A DNA stretch of 10,559 nt from NCBI GenBank assembly GCA_045809945.1, contig JBJMWW010000152.1, positions 1-10,559 on the forward strand. Direction: 5' to 3'. The stretch's first letter is position 1. Each line of letters begins with the position of its first letter. A program made the position numbers and the translations under genes. The notes under the pieces were generated by a model that was given only the letters and a program-made list of their open reading frames with translations, searched no databases and was not told where the DNA came from. This DNA comes from CADDYX01 sp045809945. Its GTDB lineage: Bacteria > Verrucomicrobiota > Verrucomicrobiia > Chthoniobacterales > UBA10450. This document shows positions 6,501 through 10,559 of the stretch, piece after piece.

Positions 6501-8751
6501 AAGACATGCTCCTGTCGTAACCACCTGCATCGCAAAAAATCAGCACATCGCCGGGCTGCGTGCCTTCCGGCAACTGCACGTTCGACGCGACTTCGTCGTG
6601 CTCCATGCAGAGCCGGCCCATCAGCCGCGTCTTACCGCGCTTGAGCGGTTGCAGTTCCCCCGTCGCGCCGTTGCGGCGGAGAATCCGATGCGGATAAAAG
6701 AAATACATCGGCAGCTCCGCGATCGAGCCGTCAACCACCGCTTCGATCGAATCGTCGTTGATCTCCTGAATTTCAAGAACGCGCATGGCGAGCGCCATCG
6801 AGGGCTGGGCCATGGCCTTTCCTGGCTCTGAAATGATCTGTCGAACATGGGGCAGGGCGGCGCGCGCGTGTTTCACCGCATTTCGGAAATCGTCTTCTCG
6901 ATCCTCGTGCCAATCATCCGGGAACCAGCCGCCGCCGATGTCGAGCACCTCGATGTTGCGGCCCGCGAGTTTCTCGATCGAGCGGCACCAGCGCAGCATC
7001 GATTTGTAGAGATGCCACCATTGGCGCACGCCGATGTTGCTGCTCGCCATGTGGAAGTGCACACCGAAGGCCGAATCGCGCGGCAGCAAAGAAATTGAAT
7101 CGATCAGCGTGCGGAACTCGTCCGGCGTGTTGATCGGGATGCCGAAGCGCGAGGTGATGCTCGGTGTGCGCAGTCGCACACCGAAAACTTTGGCCTGCAG
7201 CTCTCCAGTTTTTGCCGCAGCGGTCACGCGCTTGAGATCGGCGATCGAGTCGCAGAACACCGCGTGGATGGGCTCGTCAGGCAACAAATCTTCCGGCCAC
7301 CATTTACCGGGACCGTTCAGGATCACCTGTTCGGGTTTGAAGCCGACTTCGAGCGCTTTCTGCACTTCGAGGAGGCTGATTGCTTCGGCAAAAAAGCCAT
7401 GGTCGAGCGCGAGCTTGATCAATCGCGCATCAGGATTGGTTTTAATGCTGTAGCCGTTCGCGACCTGCGTCTCCGGCGTGCTGAGTTTGCGAGCCACTGC
7501 GGAAGCTCGCGTGAACAGCTCGGCCGCGGTGCTGTCGAGAAAGAGAAACGATGGTGTTTCCAGCTGCGCGAAATCGTGAGCCGCGAGATCGCGCACGAAT
7601 GATGGCGGAATCTTAGCGACGCCGTTTGGGTGCGAGGCGCCGTTGCTGCCATTCGCGCTCATGAGATGCGGATGCAGCTTGTGCAAACGTTCGGCGAGTA
7701 CCGGCATACCGGACGGATGTTTCATCGAGTGCCCAACGCCGCCCGCGTATGGCTCGGGCAATGGCGCGAGCGGATACTGCGAACGCACCGGCACTTCGAG
7801 CACGACGCGCGTGAACTCTTCGGAAGTCGCGGGCGTGTTCTCCGCTGGAATTCCTGTCGCCGCTTCCACCAGCATCGCCGGCAGATTGTAGCCAGCGATC
7901 GTCGCGCCATGGACCCACGCCGGGAAACGCGGATTCCACTCGAGCAGCCACCGATTGTCTTCCGGATCGCGCACCATCTCGAGCTCGGCGCCGCCGGTCC
8001 AATTCACGTCGCGAACGATCTCGCGCAGCGGCGTAGCAAAATTTTCCGGCACCTCGCGCACGTCGCCGGCCCACGTCTTTCCTTCTTCGGTCAGGTCGCG
8101 TTTGCGCATGCTGACGCAGCCGAGCAGCTCGCCCTTGTAAGCGGACAGCATGACCGATTCTTCGTAACCCGAAACGTGTGCCTGCAGGAAGAGCCTCTGC
8201 GTCGACCAGACTTTCGAAAGCGCGGAGCGCACCGCCTCGAACGCATCCCACGACCGTGTCCGCACCGCCTCGTAGTACGGCCCCTTCAGCCAAACGCGCC
8301 AATCATGTTTTCGGCAGAACGCGTGCAGGTCCCAGTCGGAATGATCTGTTGAAATGAATGGCGGAATTTGAAGCGGAAGCCCCTTGTGCGCCTCGACACC
8401 TGGCTTTGTAATTCGACTCAAAGCAAGAGCGGGCGCGCTCAACAAATTCGCGTGCCCCTCCGGGAAAACCGAGGCGAGCCAGAGCGCCTCGAGGTCAGTT
8501 CCGGAAATCCAGAGCGCGCCTTCTTCGAGCAGCTCGTGAATCAGCTCGCCGTAGGTGTCGAGATCGAGTTCTTCCCACGGCCGTTGCAGCCACAACTCGT
8601 CGAAGCCATTCCAATGAATCCCGGAGCTGCGGTTCGAATATTCGACGCCGATGAGCATCGCGTTGGGATAGGCGATCCGCAGCGAGCGCGATAACCCGAT
8701 GCCGGGCTGCGGGCTCGTGCCTGAGTACAATCCGCTGATGTAAATCTTCAT
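6481..8751 (-). CDS. ATP-grasp ligase fused to a PLP-dependent Orn/DAP/Arg-type decarboxylase
   Basis: Two enzymes are joined in 756 residues. Residues 1 to about 345 form an ATP-grasp module: an N-terminal pre-ATP-grasp domain (MKIYISGLYSG), a nucleotide lysine region WLKGPYYEA (Lys156), and the Mg-binding TGGAELEMVRD...LLEWNPRF, with Glu271, Asn273 and Arg275. It would join a carboxylate to an amine using ATP. A Gly/Asn/Ser-rich linker (about 361-377) leads to a fold-III decarboxylase. This shows YSIKTN with Schiff-base Lys437, HFHMASSN at about 565, DIGGGW (604-609), EPGKA phosphate loop (642-646), GRLCMEHDEV with Cys715 and Asp719, and AGGYDRSMS with Tyr745, all counterparts of diaminopimelate/ornithine decarboxylase motifs. 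The exact motifs differ from textbook DAP decarboxylase (HMASS for HVGS), so the substrate is unknown. ATG 8751 was chosen because the ATP-grasp fold begins there; no good Shine-Dalgarno is seen. It is the first gene of a three-gene overlapping operon and divergent from rmuC. Confidence 0.88.
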   Translation of the reverse strand: MKIYISGLYSGTSPQPGIGLSRSLRIAYPNAMLIGVEYSNRSSGIHWNGFDELWLQRPWEELDLDTYGELIHELLEEGALWISGTDLEALWLASVFPEGHANLLSAPALALSRITKPGVEAHKGLPLQIPPFISTDHSDWDLHAFCRKHDWRVWLKGPYYEAVRTRSWDAFEAVRSALSKVWSTQRLFLQAHVSGYEESVMLSAYKGELLGCVSMRKRDLTEEGKTWAGDVREVPENFATPLREIVRDVNWTGGAELEMVRDPEDNRWLLEWNPRFPAWVHGATIAGYNLPAMLVEAATGIPAENTPATSEEFTRVVLEVPVRSQYPLAPLPEPYAGGVGHSMKHPSGMPVLAERLHKLHPHLMSANGSNGASHPNGVAKIPPSFVRDLAAHDFAQLETPSFLFLDSTAAELFTRASAVARKLSTPETQVANGYSIKTNPDARLIKLALDHGFFAEAISLLEVQKALEVGFKPEQVILNGPGKWWPEDLLPDEPIHAVFCDSIADLKRVTAAAKTGELQAKVFGVRLRTPSITSRFGIPINTPDEFRTLIDSISLLPRDSAFGVHFHMASSNIGVRQWWHLYKSMLRWCRSIEKLAGRNIEVLDIGGGWFPDDWHEDREDDFRNAVKHARAALPHVRQIISEPGKAMAQPSMALAMRVLEIQEINDDSIEAVVDGSIAELPMYFFYPHRILRRNGATGELQPLKRGKTRLMGRLCMEHDEVASNVQLPEGTQPGDVLIFCDAGGYDRSMSYVFGRG
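6509..6513 (-). promoter_or_regulatory. Ribosome binding site deciding the start of the unknown operon gene
   Basis: On the minus strand AGGAG lies 8 bases before ATG 6500, inside the 3' end of the decarboxylase coding region. The alternative ATG 6530 is preceded by a T-rich stretch with no purine-rich site. This favours the 252-residue product over a 262-residue one. Confidence 0.6.
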
Positions 8752-8920
8752 TTCAATGAGGCAGCCAGCGCGAGTGAATCTCCGCTGGTCGAGCGCGAAC
8801 AATTCCGTCGATACGTGCCGCACGTGTAATCGTGCGGCGTTACTCGCCGGGTTGCCTCGAAATATTCGGCAAAACCCGGCGCGTTTTCTGCCGCCCGCCT
8901 ATCAACGCAGTTCGGTTTGT

Positions 8921-8994
8921 TGTCAATCCGAGCGAAGTCGAGGAATCTTCGTGCAGGAAGACACGTGGATGTCTCGGCTGCGCTCGACATGACA
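8921..8994. repeat. Degenerate dispersed inverted repeat, copy B, abutting the rmuC start
   Basis: The left arm (8921-8947, TGTCAATCCGAGCGAAGTCG onward) and right arm (8968-8994) are complementary at about 20 of 27 positions around a 20-base loop. The core CGAGCGAAG matches the left arm of copies A and C (TGAGCGAAG), and the ends again read GTCA...TGAC. It appears to be an older or divergent member of the same repeat family. The right arm ends on the A of the rmuC ATG, so the hairpin occupies the space where that gene's ribosome binding site would be. The rest of the 8752-8993 gap shows no gene and no convincing promoter. Confidence 0.7.
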
Positions 8995-10214
8995 TGAACT
9001 CAATGCTGTACGTTCTGGTCGGATTGCTCTGCGGCGGTGCCCTCGTCGCGATTACATTCGCGATGACGCGCCGGAAGAGCAGCGCCGTTGATTCAGAACT
9101 GGTGAAGCGCCTCGAGCTGCTCGATCGCTCGCAGGAACGCGCCGAGCGGATGCTGCGCGAAGAGATGTCCCGCGGTCGCGAAGAAACTGCGCAGAGCGCG
9201 AAGGCGCAGCGCGAGGAGCTGAGCGCATCGATTGAGAAAGTGCGGTCGGTTGTCGATCTGCGACTGAAAGAACTCCAGCAGGACAACGCCCAGCAGATCG
9301 ACAAAATGCGCGCAACGGTTGATGAAAAATTGCAGGGGACACTCGAGAAACGGCTGGGCGAATCATTCAAGCTTGTGAGCGATCGGCTCGAGCAGGTGCA
9401 CAAAGGCCTGGGCGCGATGCAGCAACTGGCAAGTGATGTGGGCGGTTTGCAGAAAGTGCTGACCAACGTGAAGACGCGCGGCGGCTGGGGCGAAGTGCAG
9501 CTCGGCTCGTTGCTCGAACAGGTGCTCACGCGCGAGCAGTTTGAGCGCAATGTGCAAACACGCGCCGAGAGCGGTGAGCGGGTGGATTACGCGATCAGAT
9601 TACCCGGCGATGAAAATGGCGCGCCGGTCTGGCTGCCGATCGATGCAAAATTTCCGACCGAAGATTACCAGCGGCTCGTGACGGCGCAGGAGCAGGGGAA
9701 TGCCGGCGCAGTCGACGAGGCGATGAAGTCTCTGGAAACACAGCTGCGCAAGTCCGCCAAAGACATTTGCGGCAAATACATCAACCCTCCGCGCACGACC
9801 GATTTCGCACTCATGTTTTTGCCAACCGAGGGACTTTATGCGGAGGCGATTCGTCGGGTTGGACTAGTCGAGCAAGTGCAGCGCGACTGTCGCGTGATTT
9901 TTGCCGGGCCCACCACGCTCGCCGCCTTGCTCAACAGTTTACAGATGGGATTCCGCACCCTCGCGATCCAGAAGAGCTCGAGCGAAGTCTGGAATTTGCT
10001 GGCCGGCGTGAAGACGGAGTTCCGCAAATTCGGCGATGCGCTTTCCGCCGTGAAAGACAAGCTCGATCAGGCCGCCCGCAAAATGGAAGACGTCGATGTT
10101 CGCTCGCGCGCGATCACAAAAAAGCTGCAGCGCGTCGAAGAATTGCCGGCGAATCCGCAGCCGATGTTTCGCGACTTACTGCCGCGGGATGAAGACGATA
10201 CGCCGTCATCCTGA
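8994..10214 (+). CDS. rmuC: DNA recombination protein RmuC
   Basis: This 406-residue protein has the full RmuC layout. A single N-terminal membrane segment (about 5-24, YVLVGLLCGGALVAITFA) is followed by a long charged coiled coil (about 35-145). The conserved RmuC domain then runs from about 150 to 370, including TRGGWGEVQLGSLLEQVL (GGWGE at 163-167), LPIDAKFPTEDYQRL (Asp217, Lys219, nuclease-like DxK), FALMFLPTEGLYAEA, and FAGPTTLAALLNSLQMGFRTLAIQK. In E. coli loss of RmuC raises inversions between short inverted repeats; a restriction-endonuclease-like core has been proposed. ATG 8994 starts just before the membrane segment, with ATG 9003 as an alternative. The in-frame extension to 8832 would translate repeat copy B and is rejected. 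The C-terminus is odd: the final codons and the TGA stop (10212-10214) lie inside repeat copy C, so the repeat supplies the end of the protein (PSS). Confidence 0.95.
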   Translation: MNSMLYVLVGLLCGGALVAITFAMTRRKSSAVDSELVKRLELLDRSQERAERMLREEMSRGREETAQSAKAQREELSASIEKVRSVVDLRLKELQQDNAQQIDKMRATVDEKLQGTLEKRLGESFKLVSDRLEQVHKGLGAMQQLASDVGGLQKVLTNVKTRGGWGEVQLGSLLEQVLTREQFERNVQTRAESGERVDYAIRLPGDENGAPVWLPIDAKFPTEDYQRLVTAQEQGNAGAVDEAMKSLETQLRKSAKDICGKYINPPRTTDFALMFLPTEGLYAEAIRRVGLVEQVQRDCRVIFAGPTTLAALLNSLQMGFRTLAIQKSSSEVWNLLAGVKTEFRKFGDALSAVKDKLDQAARKMEDVDVRSRAITKKLQRVEELPANPQPMFRDLLPRDEDDTPSS

Positions 10215-10309
10215 GCGAAGCGAAGGACCTCGCAAGCTACTCCGGACGTGCCTGGCCGGCCCCATCGTGCAGGACTCTTGTGAGGTCCCTCGCTGACGCT
10301 CGGGATGAC
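10205..10309. repeat. Dispersed inverted repeat, copy C, in the convergent rmuC/DUF885 gap
   Basis: The left arm (10205-10231) starts GTCATCCTGAGCGAAGCGAA and ends GGACCTC. The right arm (10282-10309) starts GAGGTCCCTCGC and ends GGGATGAC. It is nearly identical to copy A in both arms and in total length (105 versus 107 bases), while the central 50 bases differ largely. The first ten bases overlap the rmuC 3' end and provide its stop codon. It ends 6 bases before the stop of the gene on the other strand, so it fills almost the whole convergent gap, a place where a bidirectional terminator hairpin would be expected. Confidence 0.87.
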
Positions 10310-10315
10310 CGTGCG

Positions 10316-10559
10316 CTACAGCACCGCGTCCCACTGCGATTTATCTTTGAGCAGCACTTCGCGCAGTAAACGAATCGGCATCATGCCGTGGTCGAGGACG
10401 GCGTCGTGGAATTTTTCCAGCGAAAATCCGTCGCCTTCCTGCGCTTTGTAATCGTCGCGCAGCTTGAGGATCTGCAATTTGCCCAGCGTGTAGCTGAAGT
10501 ATTCGGGATTGAACGTGCCGCGCATCGCTTCGGCGCGCGCCGGTTTCTCCTCATAGTAG
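10316..10559 (-). CDS. DUF885-family protein, C-terminal fragment (5' end outside window)
   Basis: The frame is open through the right edge and ends at a TAG read from 10318-10316, giving about 81 C-terminal residues. They begin YYEEKPARAEAMRGTFNPEYFSYTLG (split as YYEEKPARAEAMRG then TFNPEYFSYTLG). This resembles the end of DUF885 proteins, where a (Y/F)TLGKLxIxxLR helix is followed by FSLxxFHDxxLxxGxxPIxLLR; both are present here (YTLGKLQILKLRD and FSLEKFHDAVLDHGMMPIRLLRE). Family members are large, often secreted or membrane-associated proteins with an HExxxxH-like motif upstream that suggests metallopeptidase activity. That part lies beyond the window, so activity cannot be judged. Repeat copy C lies 6 bases downstream of the stop. 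Confidence 0.8.
   Translation of the reverse strand, partial: YYEEKPARAEAMRGTFNPEYFSYTLGKLQILKLRDDYKAQEGDGFSLEKFHDAVLDHGMMPIRLLREVLLKDKSQWDAVL

Noticed and set aside
7613..8302. Open frames of 229-240 codons inside the ATP-grasp gene on both strands
   Set aside because: Arg/Ala-rich out-of-frame shadows of a well-supported coding region in GC-rich DNA.
8752..8823. Longer start of the ATP-grasp/decarboxylase gene at 8823
   Set aside because: The first beta strand of the ATP-grasp fold begins at the Met encoded at 8751; the 24 residues upstream show no family-like sequence.
8832..8993. N-terminal extension of RmuC to 8832 (54 residues)
   Set aside because: It would translate the intergenic inverted repeat copy B; the family starts just before the membrane segment encoded from 8994.
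8840..9550. 236-codon minus-strand frame over rmuC
   Set aside because: Ser/Arg-rich antisense of the RmuC coiled-coil region, with no family-like motif.

Overview
The window looks like chromosomal DNA of a GC-rich Gram-negative bacterium. It has a TonB-dependent outer-membrane receptor, an ADP-heptose-epimerase-type sugar epimerase and several starts without a Shine-Dalgarno sequence. Together with a bacterial deoxyhypusine-synthase-like gene and the 'GTCATCCTGAGCGAAG' intergenic hairpin repeats, this suggests Verrucomicrobiota or a neighbouring soil phylum. That assignment is an inference; there is no rRNA or other marker gene here.

Layout, left to right. (1) 3-275 (+) is the C-terminal end of a probable glycoside hydrolase, followed by an inverted repeat (copy A). 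(2) OsmC-family peroxidase-like gene (419-829, +), tail to tail with a deoxyhypusine-synthase-like gene (-). The latter's N-terminal coding part (1748-1885) is separated from the 292-codon remainder (839-1717) by one in-frame TGA. (3) A heptose-epimerase-like SDR gene (1896-2876, -) lies just upstream of it, 10 bases away, so the two form a probable operon. (4) 2877-3209 holds no gene. It carries a cobalamin riboswitch, nested hairpins and a perfect hairpin that includes part of the Shine-Dalgarno sequence of a BtuB-like receptor (3210-5081, +). (5) Convergent with the receptor is a tightly overlapping three-gene operon on the minus strand, read from 8751 down to 5071: an ATP-grasp/PLP-decarboxylase fusion, an unrecognised protein with a possible Cys-His-Asp triad, and a 2-oxoglutarate/Fe(II)-type oxygenase. 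(6) After a 242-base divergent gap containing degenerate repeat copy B comes rmuC (8994-10214, +). Its stop codon lies inside repeat copy C. A DUF885-family gene (-) runs off the right edge.

How the genes fit together. The riboswitch and receptor form a self-contained cobalamin uptake unit, presumably repressed when B12 is sufficient. The ATP-grasp/decarboxylase operon is the most unusual part. It combines an ATP-dependent ligase, an amino-acid decarboxylase, a candidate cysteine-type hydrolase or acyltransferase and a hydroxylase. That set is what a small amino-acid-derived metabolite pathway would need, but I do not recognise it as a described system. The other genes look like ordinary housekeeping or accessory genes. 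No tRNA, rRNA, CRISPR array, transposase or phage gene was seen.
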